Shown: piece after piece, positions 28,185 through 38,797 of the stretch | Layout of the letters: each line of letters begins with the position of its first letter | How positions within the stretch are numbered: position 1 is the stretch's first letter | Assembly: GCA_029237695.1 (NCBI GenBank) | Contig: CM055266.1 | Coordinates: 108,393,370-108,457,369, forward strand | Length of the DNA: 64,000 nt | Reading direction: 5' to 3' | From: Conchocele bisecta | Lineage: Eukaryota; Mollusca; Bivalvia; Lucinida; Thyasiridae | Notes under the pieces: model-generated | Told to the model about the DNA's origin: nothing | The model's database searches: none | What the model saw: only the letters and a program-made list of their open reading frames with translations | Position numbers and translations under genes: made by a program

Positions 28185-28365
28185 TAGTACGTGGCTGTTA
28201 TGTGACCTATGAAAATCTGAAATATTGTTTTCTTTTTCTGCACAGAAGTATATGCTGTAACCACTCATTTGAACCTTCTCGCCGAGACGATTCAAATGAG
28301 TGTTGACAACATATGTATTCATCGAGAAATTATGAAAATAGCAAATAAAATGTTTGTAATTTAGA
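28185..28365. mobile_element. Family AA MITE, degenerate
   Basis: GTAACCACTCATTTGAACC and GATTCAAATGAGTGTTGAC form the hairpin seen at 26.7 kb; the TTAA ends are lost. Confidence 0.65.
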
Positions 28366-28381
28366 TACCTGTAAATGGATT

Positions 28382-28686
28382 TATCCCGTGAACACAGTGC
28401 GTATGTGCCGTGAAACACGGTGCCGTGAAACATTTTTGATATCCTGTCAATACGACCTAATCACCGCGTATGAATATATGCGGTGACTGGGGTTACTGTT
28501 TTGCATTTTAAAGCCATTTGTGGTGTTGACGGGATAAATAGAATTGTAGGTTAGTGCCGTGAATGGGAAAAATATCTGGCGCGGCACGGAAACGGGATGT
28601 GCTCGGCAGAGCCTCGCCCATCCCGTTTCCTAAGCCTTGCCAGATATGTTTTCCCATTCACGACACTAACCTACTATTCTCTATAT
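28382..28686. mobile_element. Family C MITE
   Basis: CGTGAAACACGGTGCCGTG, GATATCCTGTCAATACGACC and the GGTTAGTGCCGTGAATGGG hairpin show the complete family, inverted relative to the 21.8-kb copy. Confidence 0.88.
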
Positions 28687-28797
28687 ACCGCATGAAATTG
28701 GTAATCTGATATAATGTAATGGATTATAATAACATTTCGTATTGTGGTGCATTTGGTGATATATTCTGTCATTCTGTAGTTTTTCTGCTCTACATAT

Positions 28798-29031
28798 ATG
28801 TGGCTGTGACTGGAGAAGTGGGACTTATGGGTTTAGAAACCAATGTAGATCCTGATCAGCCTATGCATTCGCACAGTCTGGTCAGGATCTGCACTGTTCG
28901 CCATTCCATCAATGTAACACCCGTTATGTGTTTAACAAGCAATATATATCTGTATCAGGCTACATGTGTGTGCTGTTTCATCAGGAGCGTTACACCGGTC
29001 ACAAATACGCCCTATTTCTCCAGTCACAGTC
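28798..29031. mobile_element. Family G MITE
   Basis: TATGTGGCTGTGACTGGAG at the left and TTTCTCCAGTCACAGTCACA at the right. Confidence 0.85.
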
Positions 29032-29292
29032 ACATATTTGTTCCTCATTACCATATTTACAGCTATGTTATTACTCGATACTGAACCAGCTGGCCATTTA
29101 AAGTCGATTTACAAACACCGTGCATCAGTACGTTTCACCATCCGTGTCGTATTTTAATGAACTAATGAAACGTTTCAACTTAATGACGTATTGTGTTACT
29201 CTGCGGAAATTGAACGTGAATAAGATAATGTTGGATTTGGTAAGAGTGAATACCACGCAGTCACGCAATATTTGGTTTTATGCAAGCAGTGC

Positions 29293-29757
29293 TTAAAGGT
29301 ACATGCCCACTCTGTAGGCACAACATGTTCTTTATAGGAATTAAAAAGTGTATAATTGTGTCACTATACCACCAGTCTAAAAATTACCAGTGCCCGCTAT
29401 ACAGATATAATAATTTAGTAATATTTACTTTACTGATAGCGACTTAATTATTTATACGAATTAAATGCGTCACCTGAAAAATAATATTTTCGACATATTA
29501 TAAAGTATGATAATTGCACATGAAAACATACATACAGAGAATACATAGTAATAGCCGTTAACATATTACGGAAACACGGCTATCGCCCTGATATCAGTGT
29601 GGAAATTTACGTATGATCTAAAATGTATAATAATGTCAATTAATACGTGGGGTAACGATGAATAAATGTTTAATTTGCCCGAAAATGTCATATCTACAGA
29701 ATATACAAAACTATCTGTCTCCCTATAGTATAACCTACTGAGTGGACATGTACCTTT
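29293..29757. mobile_element. Family F MITE, TTAA on both sides
   Basis: CTTAAAGGTACATGCCCAC at the left and GGACATGTACCTTTAA at the right; the interior includes GGAAACACGGCTATCGCCC. Confidence 0.85.
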
Positions 29758-29822
29758 AATGATATCATGGTCTGCACGATTCGCTATATACCATGTATAC
29801 CGATATATAGATTAGTGGACTG

Positions 29823-30107
29823 ACAGAATCATTCGGAGCCCCGCAGGGGACGTAGATTTTTTTTATTAATTCGTTCCCACGAAATAACAATTCGTTCCCT
29901 CAATTTAACAATTCGTTCCCACGAAATAACAATTCGTTCCCACGGGAACGAATTGTTAATTCGTGGGAGCGAATTGTTATATCGTGGGAACGAATTGTTA
30001 AATTGTGGAAACGAATTGCTAATTCGAGGGAACGAAATGTTATTTCGTGGGAACGAATTAATAAAATAAATCCATGTCCCCTGCGGAGCTCCGTACATTC
30101 ATAATGA
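29823..30107. mobile_element. Family L element
   Basis: The arms ATTCGGAGCCCCGCAGGGG and CCCCTGCGGAGCTCCG enclose about eleven direct and inverted units of the form AATTCGTTCCCACGAAATAA. Confidence 0.88.
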
Positions 30108-30109
30108 TG

Positions 30110-30148
30110 AATCCCAGGGTGTCCAGATTAGAGCGGTTCCACTGTACA
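30110..30148. mobile_element. Family E half-element
   Basis: CCAGGGTGTCCAGATTAGAG and GGTTCCACTGTA form only one arm of the 70-bp palindrome. Confidence 0.65.
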
Positions 30149-30207
30149 GAGAACCTATCAATGCACATAAACGCGGCGGTAGAGCGTGGAAGTTAGGGTT
30201 TGGGTGA

Positions 30208-30462
30208 GCCATATGAGACGCGCTGTGTAATTTTGTACCTTCGGACATCTGCGTATTTCATGACATACGTTTACAAAATTTACAATATTTTCCATAAATG
30301 GCGTCAACAGTTGACAAAATTGTCAGAGTACATGCGGAATTATGAAGTATGTACTGTGAACATTTTGTCAACTTTTGACTATATTGATGAAACATATTAT
30401 AAATGTTGTACACGTAGTTACTGAAATTACGCAGATGTCCGAAGCGTGTCTCATATGTGGTC
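30208..30462. mobile_element. Family H MITE
   Basis: CATATGAGACGCGCTG, GCGTCAACAGTTGACAAAAT and GCAGATGTCCGAAGCGTGTC mark both arms. Confidence 0.8.
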
Positions 30463-30531
30463 ATCTGATGTACCGATGTTGTGATGTATATGACATGTGT
30501 TTTGTAGAATATCACTTTACAAAGATCGCAC

Positions 30532-30640
30532 CTACACCCCTGTCAGTGTGGACATATATGTCGTTTATTGCACGTATCAGTTGTTCATAATGTGATACTA
30601 ATAACCGTCTTCCCTTATAACGACAATAGCGCCGGTGTAT
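30532..30640 (-). CDS. Candidate exon, weak (chain member 5)
   Basis: An open segment of 36 codons (IHRRYCRYKGRRLLVSHYEQ and onward) lies between a TGTGACAG acceptor with a poor pyrimidine tract and a weak GTGCGA donor. It enters in phase 0, compatible with the candidate exon at 33.2 kb. I do not recognise the peptide. Confidence 0.15.
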
Positions 30641-30644
30641 CTGT

Positions 30645-31215
30645 CACACATCATCTCACAAACCGCCAGATTAAACACTACTATTATATAGTATAAACAA
30701 GTTGTGTTACAATAACATTTCCAACACGCTGTAAGTCTACGTATCGAACAATAATTCAAAAGTATATGTACTGTTAACCCGAATTTTCTATCTGTAACGC
30801 AAAGAGCGTTACAGACAGAACATTCTGGTTATTATGCTGTGTATCTCATATTCACTGCCAATAGTTGTACGTTAATTTAATCCACTTTTCTCGTGGTAAT
30901 TACGATAGTGGATAGTAAAATCCATCACGTGACACCTTTTTGCCGAAAATAAGGAATCTGTGATATGAAGATACAATTTGTATACAATTGTCAAACCAAA
31001 TTCAAATAACAATAATAAATGACAGATAGTCTTGACGGTCGCATGGTATTGTTTATATTAAAATTCTTTAAGCCAGATTACTTAAATACCTCAATCGATG
31101 TAATATCGATAAAGCACGTAATATATTACTGTCAATTTCAAGGCATATAATGTAATTACGAAATGAAATTGTATTTGAGCTTACGTACAGTACATTGACT
31201 GTGATTGAAACGCTG
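30645..31215. other. Unassigned stretch with a short hairpin
   Basis: It contains TCTGTAACGC and GCGTTACAGA around a five-base loop (about 30790-30815). No exon or repeat family is supported. Confidence 0.35.
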
Positions 31216-31219
31216 CTAT

Positions 31220-31757
31220 TGTCTGTTTCACGAAAGCTGCCCAAATTTTACGGCCATATAAACAATTTAAAAACAATATTTTTTTCGATAATATTAAATT
31301 AAAGGAAAATTTAAGAATGAGCCTTCTTTTTATTTCGAAAAATTTGGTAAAATATTGATTTTATTGCGAAAAAACAATTTCCCCATGTTAAATCCCCATA
31401 GACATCTTCACGGATTTAATATGGGAAAATTTGTTTGAATTTTAGAAATACTTGACCGATTTTTAAAATTTAACTTTTGTTTTCTTAGTTAGATCATATC
31501 CAAGCTATCTAGTCAGGTTTCGGAGTCAATTTCGTTTTTTGACTCCTCCCACACTTACTTACCTCTTTTTCCCCCATGTTAAATTCCCATAGAGAAATCA
31601 ATTTTTCGTAATAAAATCAATATTTGACCAAATTTCAAGAAATAAAAAGAAGGCTCATTCTTAAATTTTCCTTTAATTTAATATTATCGAAACAAATATT
31701 GTTTTTGAACTGTCTATATAGCCGTACAATTCGGGCAGCTTTCGTGAAACAGACAGT
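31220..31757. mobile_element. Family M palindromic MITE
   Basis: The ends ATTGTCTGTTTCACGAAAGC and GCTTTCGTGAAACAGACAG are complementary. It is close to the 25.9-kb copy, with AAGAATGAGCC near both ends. Confidence 0.9.
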
Positions 31758-31844
31758 AGTTTATCATTTGCGGCAACGTTGTGTAAGTTCATGCGACATG
31801 AAACTGCCACGTGGCGACATAGTTGCCTGCGAATAAATAATTAC

Positions 31845-32175
31845 TATGGAAGCACAGGAGGGATTTCTTACTTCAATACTCCTAACTTCATACTTCAAAT
31901 TTCCTTACTTCTAATTTCCTTACTTCTAACTTCCTACTTCATTACTTCTTACATCTAACTTCCTTACGTCTAACTTCCTTACTTCTAACTTCATTACTTC
32001 TAAGATGTAATGAAGTTAGAAGTAATGCAGTTAGAAGTAATAAAATAAGAAGTAAAGAAGTTTGAAGTAATGAACTTGGAAGTTAAGAGTAAGGAAGTAG
32101 GAAGTTAGACGTAATGAAGTTAAAAGTAATGAAGCTAGAAGTATTGAAGTCAGAAGTCCCTACAGGGCTTCCATA
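31845..32175. mobile_element. TIR element built of TACTTCTAACTTC repeats
   Basis: The ends CTATGGAAGCACAGGAGGG and CCCTACAGGGCTTCCATA are complementary. Between them, about 130 nt of TTACTTCTAACTTCC repeats are mirrored by GAAGTTAGAAGTAATG repeats, so the whole folds as one long degenerate hairpin. Confidence 0.85.
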
Positions 32176-32179
32176 TATT

Positions 32180-32700
32180 ACTACGCATTATTGAATAATT
32201 AATCCATGGAACCGATATGCTATTGTTTGCATAACTGATCCTGCTTGCTAACTACACGTATTATTCAACCGATTTGACCAAATCGTTCGAAAAATTATAA
32301 GCACAGCTATAAAACGTTACGACAGTTCCCGTGCATGTACATTGTAACTCCTAAATACATTTATATGTACAACGCACCTTAGTAGCGTCCAGATTTGCGT
32401 AAGCATGTTTGTTGCATAAATTAGGCTTTTGCAGTACTGTGTATTCAATATCACAATACACTAGTGTAATACATAAGTAACTGGGCTCGTCATAGGATAC
32501 ACGCTAGGTGATGACACCGTTTCAATGTATGCTATTGTGCTTATGTTTTAATGGAATCCAACATACGTGATGACTTACTATGGTATGTATTATACTCGTT
32601 GACTGATTGGATACGAAACGAGGCATCACATTAGTGAACTCGTTTAATAAATATCAAATTACATAATACATTAACCATCCAGATTATCTCCTCTTGTCGA
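32180..32700. other. Unassigned AT-rich stretch
   Basis: No exon, family member or tandem repeat is supported. Confidence 0.4.
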
Positions 32701-32713
32701 TTTCTAATATATA

Positions 32714-32757
32714 ATGTAAGTAAGTAAGTTCTTACTTATTACTTACTTATAATGTAA
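32714..32757. repeat. Small TAAGTAAG palindrome
   Basis: GTAAGTAAGTAAG faces CTTACTTATTACTTACTTA. Confidence 0.7.
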
Positions 32758-32804
32758 ATACAGGCACATTGTAATGCATATACATGTACCGTATTATCGT
32801 CCAG

Positions 32805-33190
32805 GATGGGTACACCACCGTCTGCGCTAATCTTGCCAATATTTGTTAAGTTAATTATTTCAAAATACTTGAATATTGTGCTTGAAAACAAGCAATTTGA
32901 TTGTCTGAGCCTGAGCTGTTCTACAGCTCAGGCTCAGACAATCAAATTGCTTGCTTGCGAGTTGGCATTTCCAATATATGTTCAGAAATGTTGATAATAT
33001 GGGCATAATTTAAGGCATGATTCTCGATACTATAGGTTTTTGTTCTGTTCCAACGATGGATTAAAATACTAATTGTTTATTCGATGTCATTTGTCAATTT
33101 GTATATTTCTAAGCTGTTGGCATTACCAATAGATGTTCAGCAACGCTGATAACCTATGCAAGATTAACGCAGGCAGATGTGTAGATATAT
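32805..33190. mobile_element. Family Q MITE (GAGCCTGAGCTG hairpin)
   Basis: GTCTGCGCTAATCTTGCCAA at the left and GATTAACGCAGGCAGATGTG at the right are the ends; the core is GTCTGAGCCTGAGCTGTTC and complement. Copies lie at 38.0, 55.4, 55.7 and 56.8 kb. Confidence 0.85.
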
Positions 33191-33208
33191 AAGCAAATGA
33201 ATACGTAC

Positions 33209-33247
33209 TTGAAGAAACCGCAGCGATAGTATATGATCCATCACTAC
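33209..33247 (-). CDS. Candidate exon, weak (chain member 4)
   Basis: Thirteen codons (VVMDHILSLRFLQ) lie between a TGTAGCAG acceptor and a GTACGT donor, phase 0 on both sides. It would follow the candidate exon at 37.0 kb. It is short and unrecognised. Confidence 0.18.
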
Positions 33248-33318
33248 CTGCTACAGGTGGTGTATAGCCCACGGTCCATTAATCCACGGTCCATTACAAT
33301 TATGACAAACGTAATATG

Positions 33319-33371
33319 TCGGCCTTGTTACGACCGGTAACTGATGGAGACGACAGCCGCGCACCGGGTGT
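33319..33371 (+). CDS. Candidate first exon on plus strand, weak
   Basis: ATG opens MSALLRPVTDGDDSRAPGV before a GTAAAT donor, leaving one base. This matches the phase of the exon-like segment at 35880-35974. I do not recognise the product. Confidence 0.18.
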
Positions 33372-33433
33372 AGGTAAATACTATTAACCTTTACAGTGTA
33401 TATTTTTGCTGTCTATGTTTAGTTTATTTTTCC

Positions 33434-33545
33434 TTAACCCTTTCAACACTACATACCGCTTTTAGAATAGTTGTAAACAGTGTAGATCCAGATGATCCGG
33501 CTCGTAACGAGCCGTCTCATCTGGATCTGCACTGTTTGTGTATAT
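33434..33545. mobile_element. Family I MITE, hairpin half
   Basis: TTAACCCTTTCAACACTAC is followed by the near-perfect hairpin TAGATCCAGATGATCCGGCT and complement; the rest of the element is missing. Confidence 0.75.
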
Positions 33546-33867
33546 TTTCTTATATGAATATATTCATAAGAATAAACAAACAACTTGGCAATACAGCTTA
33601 GTTAAATTTTTCCGACAAATGGTATTATAGTGGCTTAGGAAAGAAAACGTAGGTCAATGTCATCTCCGTTCCTTATTTCAGCGTTATTACGGGCGATGAT
33701 GCAGCATGTGTAGACAACAACGATCGTGTTTCAATGAGATGCGGCGATAACGTCTATTTTGACGTCTGAAGTTGCCGCGGGTCAACGAAGGTGTGGCCAT
33801 GACAACCAGGTATGCACATACACACATAGTAATGTGTATCCAGACATTTGTCATAGTCAGTTTGTTG

Positions 33868-33985
33868 GAGCTAGCTCTAAATGATTTAGATAGCTCTTCA
33901 AATTATTTAGAGCTAGCTCTAAATGTTTAATGCTATCTCTTATTATTTAGATTTAGAGCTAGCATTAATTATTTGAGTTTATGTA
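33868..33985. repeat. AGAGCTAGCTCTAAAT repeats
   Basis: The 16-nt palindrome-containing unit AGAGCTAGCTCTAAAT and variants recur about four times in alternating orientation. Confidence 0.7.
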
Positions 33986-34054
33986 GATTTGGCATTCCAT
34001 AAGTTTGTAAGTGTTTGACGTACCATGCTTTGCATATCGATACTTCACATATCC

Positions 34055-34445
34055 GGTGTTTCGCTTAGGCTATCGTAGTATCGCTATCGGGTAGATACTA
34101 CGATAGAACGATAGCGCGATAACGATAGTACGATACCTCGATACTACGATGGCGATAACACGAATCCACGATGACGATAGTACGATATCACGGCGGTACG
34201 ATGACGATATAACGATGATACGATGACGATACTACGATACATTATAGTAGTATCGTCATCGGGCTATCGTGATATTGCATTATCGTTATTGTGCTATCGT
34301 CATCGTGGCATCGTAGTATCGTCACCGTAATATCGTCATCGTAGCATCGTACTATCGTCATCGTAGTATCGTAATATCATCAGTGTAGCATCGTAGTATC
34401 GTGTTATCGTAGTATCGACCCCTATAACGATATTACGATGGTCTA
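34055..34445. repeat. CGATA/TATCG hairpin array
   Basis: A run of ACGATAGTACGATACGA-type repeats to about 34235 is mirrored by ATCGTAGTATCGTCATCG repeats to about 34420. The block can fold as one 370-nt stem and is rich in CpG and CGAT. Confidence 0.88.
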
Positions 34446-34514
34446 AATGGAACAACGAATATAGTAGTGAGTGCTATATGACACGCATGCAAAAGCAACG
34501 CCTTACGTTACACA

Positions 34515-34775
34515 CAGTGCCATTGGTACTGCAATCCGCGCCGTCGTAAACCGTTTCACGTTGAATTAGGCGCCGGATTCCCATTCAGTTACATGCAGAC
34601 GATACTGCATAAACACATTTTCGTCTAGTAACCGGCGCAAGAATTTTGCGCCGGTTACTAGATGAAAATGCGTTTATGCGATAGCTGAGGGACATCTCGT
34701 CGAAAAAACGGTGCATTTTTCGACGTGAAACATTTTATGCCGGCGTTGAGTGCAGCACCAGTGATGGTAGTACGT
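34515..34775. mobile_element. Family K MITE
   Basis: GTACTGCAATCCGCGCCG and GCCGGCGTTGAGTGCAGCAC are the outer arms; the core is TTTTCGTCTAGTAACCGGCG and complement. Confidence 0.8.
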
Positions 34776-34964
34776 TTGTATTTTGCAATAATTGCCAATT
34801 ATTAGATGATTCGATATAATTCATGCCTGAATATCCATACAATAATGAAGATAAATTAATTGTGTTGAAGCCACCGATATCAACACTTATACTGGGTCAT
34901 TCAAATTTGACAGTCAATATCGACGTGACATATAGAAATTTATAAACATATACATTTTGTACAA

Positions 34965-35225
34965 TACAAACATTTATTATATACCTACCCATGAAATACA
35001 TAGTTATAAAAGTCATATGTTCTCATCGATGAAATAAACATCTTCCGGTGAAAATACGACTACTTCCGCTATCTATATTCATAACGCGCACCTGCAGTGC
35101 CGGACTGCAAATAGGCTGCAAATACACATTCATTACCGTATACAGTCTTAAAAAAATGCTAAATTCCATGGAGCGGTATATAATAAATAGATTAATTCAT
35201 ATTCGTTGCAAAAATATGAATATCC
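34965..35225 (+). repeat. Family BB dispersed repeat, copy 2
   Basis: The same sequence as at 1008-1262 in the same orientation, including CATCTTCCGGTGAAAATACG and GAGCGGTATATAATAAA. Confidence 0.8.
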
Positions 35226-35237
35226 TCTATATATATG

Positions 35238-35657
35238 TGGCTGCGACTAGTGTATATCCAGATCAGGCTGTGCACCTCTGCACTGTTCGCCATTCAGACA
35301 ATGAACACCCACCATGCTTCTAGAAAGCGATACAGATAACCAGGCTACGGGGGCCCGTTTCACTAAACTTCCTACGACTAAAATGTTCGTAAGTGCAAAT
35401 GTAAGATCGTCTTTAAATTTCGATTTATGGATTTACATTTATTGAGCATAGGCTGCATATGCAGCCTATGCTCAATACATGTAAATCCAATACTTATTTG
35501 CAAGAAAACATTGTTAATGTGAAATTTACAGACTATCATAATTTTGCACTTACGAACATTTTAGTCGTAAGAAGTTTAATGAAACGGCCCCCAGGATTTT
35601 ACTATTTCATCAGGAGCTACACTAGTCACTAATCTCATAACCCCATTTCTGCACAGT
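35238..35657. mobile_element. Family G MITE with nested family D
   Basis: Left arm ATATGTGGCTGCGACTAGTG and right arm TCATCAGGAGCTACACTAGT are separated by a complete family D element at 35349-35593. Confidence 0.8.
35349..35593. mobile_element. Family D palindromic MITE
   Basis: GGGGCCCGTTTCACTAAACT mirrors AATGAAACGGCCCCC; the central hairpin is AGCATAGGCTGCATATGCAG. Confidence 0.9.
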
Positions 35658-35879
35658 CACAATATGCGACGCCATTTCTTACAAACTATTTACGAGAATC
35701 ATTAATAAAACAATGCATGTGTCCACAAATAACAAAACAAATGACAATGTATACCTGTAAAGGGTGTTTCAAGGTCCATTCAAATGTGAGAAGTATCGTC
35801 CGGTATAATACACATACTAACGTTCCGTAGTGGAATGCATATTGACCGATAATTCACGCCAGGTTGTGCAGAATTACAG

Positions 35880-35974
35880 GTAACCACATAACTTGGCAGC
35901 CGACACCTGGACGGGCGGGTATTGGCACGGTTACACTGGCCATAAATCGCCGCAGCTGGACAATCGAGGGACAG
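35880..35974 (+). CDS. Candidate internal exon on plus strand
   Basis: An acceptor (GCAGAATTACAG) and a good donor (GACAG|GTATGT) bracket 31 open codons: NHITWQPTPGRAGIGTVTLA, then INRRSWTIEGQ. It enters with two bases and leaves phase 0. Amino-acid composition looks protein-like, but I recognise no family. A possible terminal exon with a strong acceptor (TTTTTTTTCTTCAG) begins at about 36637 and reads ten codons to TGA. Confidence 0.3.
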
Positions 35975-36096
35975 GTATGTACATTTGTAATTAGCGAGCC
36001 AGCTTACTGTATCAGGTATAGTAGTTATATAGAGAAAACCAGTCTACTGTCTGTTCCACGTTTTGCTGCCGACTAACCTTTGGTTATTAAACACAT

Positions 36097-36593
36097 TAAA
36101 GGTACATGCCCATACAATGTTATTTATAGGAATTAAATAAGTGTATAATTGTGTCACTATTCCACCAATTCTAAATATTACGAGTGCCCGCTATACCGAT
36201 ATAATAATGTAGTAATATTTATTTTACTGATAGTGACTCGCGGTGGTATCAGGTTATTTGCATTGCAAATGATGCATGGTATTTTTTAATTATTTATACT
36301 AAATGCACCACCGGAAAAAATAATATTTTCGACAGATTATAGAGTATGATCATTGCACATCAAACAATAAATACAGAGAATAAATAGTAGTGTCCGTTCA
36401 CATTTTAAGGAAACACGGTTATCGCCCCTGATATCAGTGTGGACATTTACGTCTGATATAAAATGCATAATAATGCCAATCAATACGTGGGGTAATGGTG
36501 AATGAATGTTTACTTTGTCAGAAAATGTCTCAGATCATGTCTCTGATAAAAAAAAAAACACGTTGTGCCTACTGAGTGGGCATGTACCTTTAA
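36097..36593. mobile_element. Family F MITE, TTAA on both sides
   Basis: CATTAAAGGTACATGCCCAT at the left and GGGCATGTACCTTTAA at the right; the interior includes GACTCGCGGTGGTATCAGG. Confidence 0.88.
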
Positions 36594-36650
36594 AAATAAT
36601 AAGCCAAAGCTGAGTTTTTTTTTCTTCAGGAAATGTTCAATGTATCATTA

Positions 36651-36927
36651 TTAACCCTTTGAACCCGAAAGCCCGCTATGGCAGTTTATGCAAACAGTGC
36701 AGATCCAGATGAGCCGGCTCGTAACGAGCCGTCTCATCAGGATCTGCACTTTTTGCAAGTAATTATCATATTTTCAGTCTCAAAATTGTACTTTTATGAA
36801 ATTCAATCAAATATTGATTTAATTGCCAACAAATATTCATGTGGATAAAATATGAACATTACATTATCCTGAGACGGCTCGTTATATCTACACTGTTTGC
36901 AACCACTGCAAGAAAGTTCAAGGGTTA
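36651..36927. mobile_element. Family I MITE
   Basis: TTAACCCTTTGAACCCG at the left and AAGTTCAAGGGTTAA at the right, with the GAGCCGGCTCGTAACGAGCC core. Confidence 0.85.
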
Positions 36928-37018
36928 ATGTCAGTGTTCCACCTCTAGATCACAATGTCGAGTACCCCGCCGTGTGTGTAAGTATGGGACAGACCCCTAC
37001 ATTAAGTGGTTAGCTTAC

Positions 37019-37089
37019 CTGATCGATCATCCACTTATCGTAATTTATTCTGGTCCATGTTGAACCATGTCTACTATGGAAAGCCATTA
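37019..37089 (-). CDS. Candidate exon (chain member 3)
   Basis: Between an acceptor TCGGGGCAG and a good donor (CAG|GTAAGC) are 23 open codons: MAFHSRHGSTWTRINYDKWM, then IDQ. It enters with two bases and leaves phase 0, compatible with the candidate exon at 49.4 kb. Unrecognised. Confidence 0.25.
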
Positions 37090-37123
37090 CTGCCCCGATA
37101 TGAAAGCACCACTGTAACGTTAT

Positions 37124-37345
37124 ATGTGGTTGTGACTGGAGAAATGGCCAGTGTAGCTCCTGATCAAATAGCACTGTAGTCTGATAATGATCTATTTTGC
37201 TTGTTAGAAGCAAGACGGGTGTTTCATTGATGGAATGGCGAACAGTGCAGATCCTGATCAGACTGTGCGGATGCACAGGCTGATCTGGATCTATACTGGT
37301 CGCAAAACCCATAAACCTCATTTCTCCAGCCACAGCCACATATGA
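37124..37345. mobile_element. Family G MITE
   Basis: TATGTGGTTGTGACTGGAG at the left and CATTTCTCCAGCCACAGCC at the right. Confidence 0.85.
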
Positions 37346-37680
37346 ACATAACGACAACCAATGCAATAGTGTGTTTTAGTCGCATCGTGAAAACACAGGT
37401 CTAATTTCCTAAATCCATGACCGAATACGTACATGCTAACAGTATTCGAACGCAACCATTTTGAGACCCGTTCAACTTTTCGACTCACATGAGATACCCC
37501 TGTACCAATCTTGCGTTCAGTCTCCTCCCCCTCCCTGAATTAAAATGGCATATATTTTGGGACGTAAACGTCTTCGATATGCCTAAAGTGGCGAAGCATG
37601 TTATCCTATCAAATATTTCAGATAACAAATATTTATCATTGTATTGTACCGTATGTGTTCTACTATATAAGTTATAAATA

Positions 37681-37752
37681 CAGTTAAACCTCTCTAAGCC
37701 TGACACCCTGTGAGGTCCTCAGGGTGTCCGTTTTAGAGAGGTTCCACTGTAA
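37681..37752. mobile_element. Family E mini-hairpin
   Basis: CAGTTAAACCTCTCTAAGCC and GACACCCTGTGAGGTCC face CAGGGTGTCCGTTTTAGAG. Confidence 0.8.
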
Positions 37753-37957
37753 ATCATGCATATGACCATTCGGATACGTATTTGAGAGATTTGCAATCAG
37801 GAACATACATTAACATCTGAGATAAATGGCCAGGAAACCCATCAAAATAAGATCACATTTGTTGTATTGGTGTTCGATTTAGAGAGGCTACACTGTACAC
37901 TCTACGGCGGCCACACGTTTGTTTGAAATGGAACTATACCATTGCAGTTCTTGTCAC

Positions 37958-38205
37958 CTTGGTCCTCTACACAACCGCTTGCGTTAATCTCGCCTAGATT
38001 ATCAACGATTCTGAACATCTTGTGTCAATGCCAATTCGCAATCAAGCAATTTGACTGTCTGAGCCTGAGCTGTAGCACAGCTCAGTCTCAGTCAATTAAA
38101 CTGCTTGATTTCAAGCACAATATTCAAGTTTTTGTAGATAAAGAAATTGACAGATATTGGCAGTATTAGCGCAGGTGGTGGTGTAAGTCCAAGGTCCGTT
38201 CAAAA
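37958..38205. mobile_element. Family Q MITE
   Basis: The core GTCTGAGCCTGAGCTGTAGC with its complement, flanked by TTGCGTTAATCTCGCC and AGTATTAGCGCAGGTGG. Confidence 0.85.
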
Positions 38206-38338
38206 TTACAATTTTCGAAAAAAAAAAAAAAAAATAATATTTTCTCGAAAATTGTAATTTTTTATTTATGTTCAGGCACTTCCTGGTGCAGCCTAGTCTT
38301 TATACAATGTCCCACAGCCAGTTAGGTCGCCGCCTCAT

Positions 38339-38745
38339 TTAACCCTTTACACACCACATACCTGTATAGTAGTATTGGCAAGAAGTGTAGATCCAGATGA
38401 GACGGCTCGTGACAAGCCGTCTCATCAGGATCTACACTTTTTGCAAGTAATTTTCACATTTTTGAGAACAAAAACACCCCCTTTTCATAAATGAACTAGT
38501 CTGAAAATAATTTTGTGATAATTGGATTGGTTGCTAAATTTACATATCCAATTCCAGATGAGACGGCTCGTGACAAGCCGTCTCATCAGGATCTACACTT
38601 TTTGCAAGTAATTTTCACATTTTTGAGAACAAAAACACCCCCTTTTCATAAATGAACTAGTCTGAAAATAATTTTGTGATAATTGGATTGGTTGCTAAAT
38701 TTACATATCCAAATCCATTCCAATTACTTAGGGGTGTAAGGGTTA
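38339..38745. mobile_element. Family I MITE with internal duplication
   Basis: TTAACCCTTTACACACC at the left and GTGTAAGGGTTAA at the right. A 161-bp block containing the GAGACGGCTCGTGACAAGCC hairpin occurs twice in tandem without a visible mismatch. Confidence 0.9.
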
Positions 38746-38797
38746 AATGTAAATAGGAACATATATGCATAACATGGCGATTACAAGTACAAACTGG

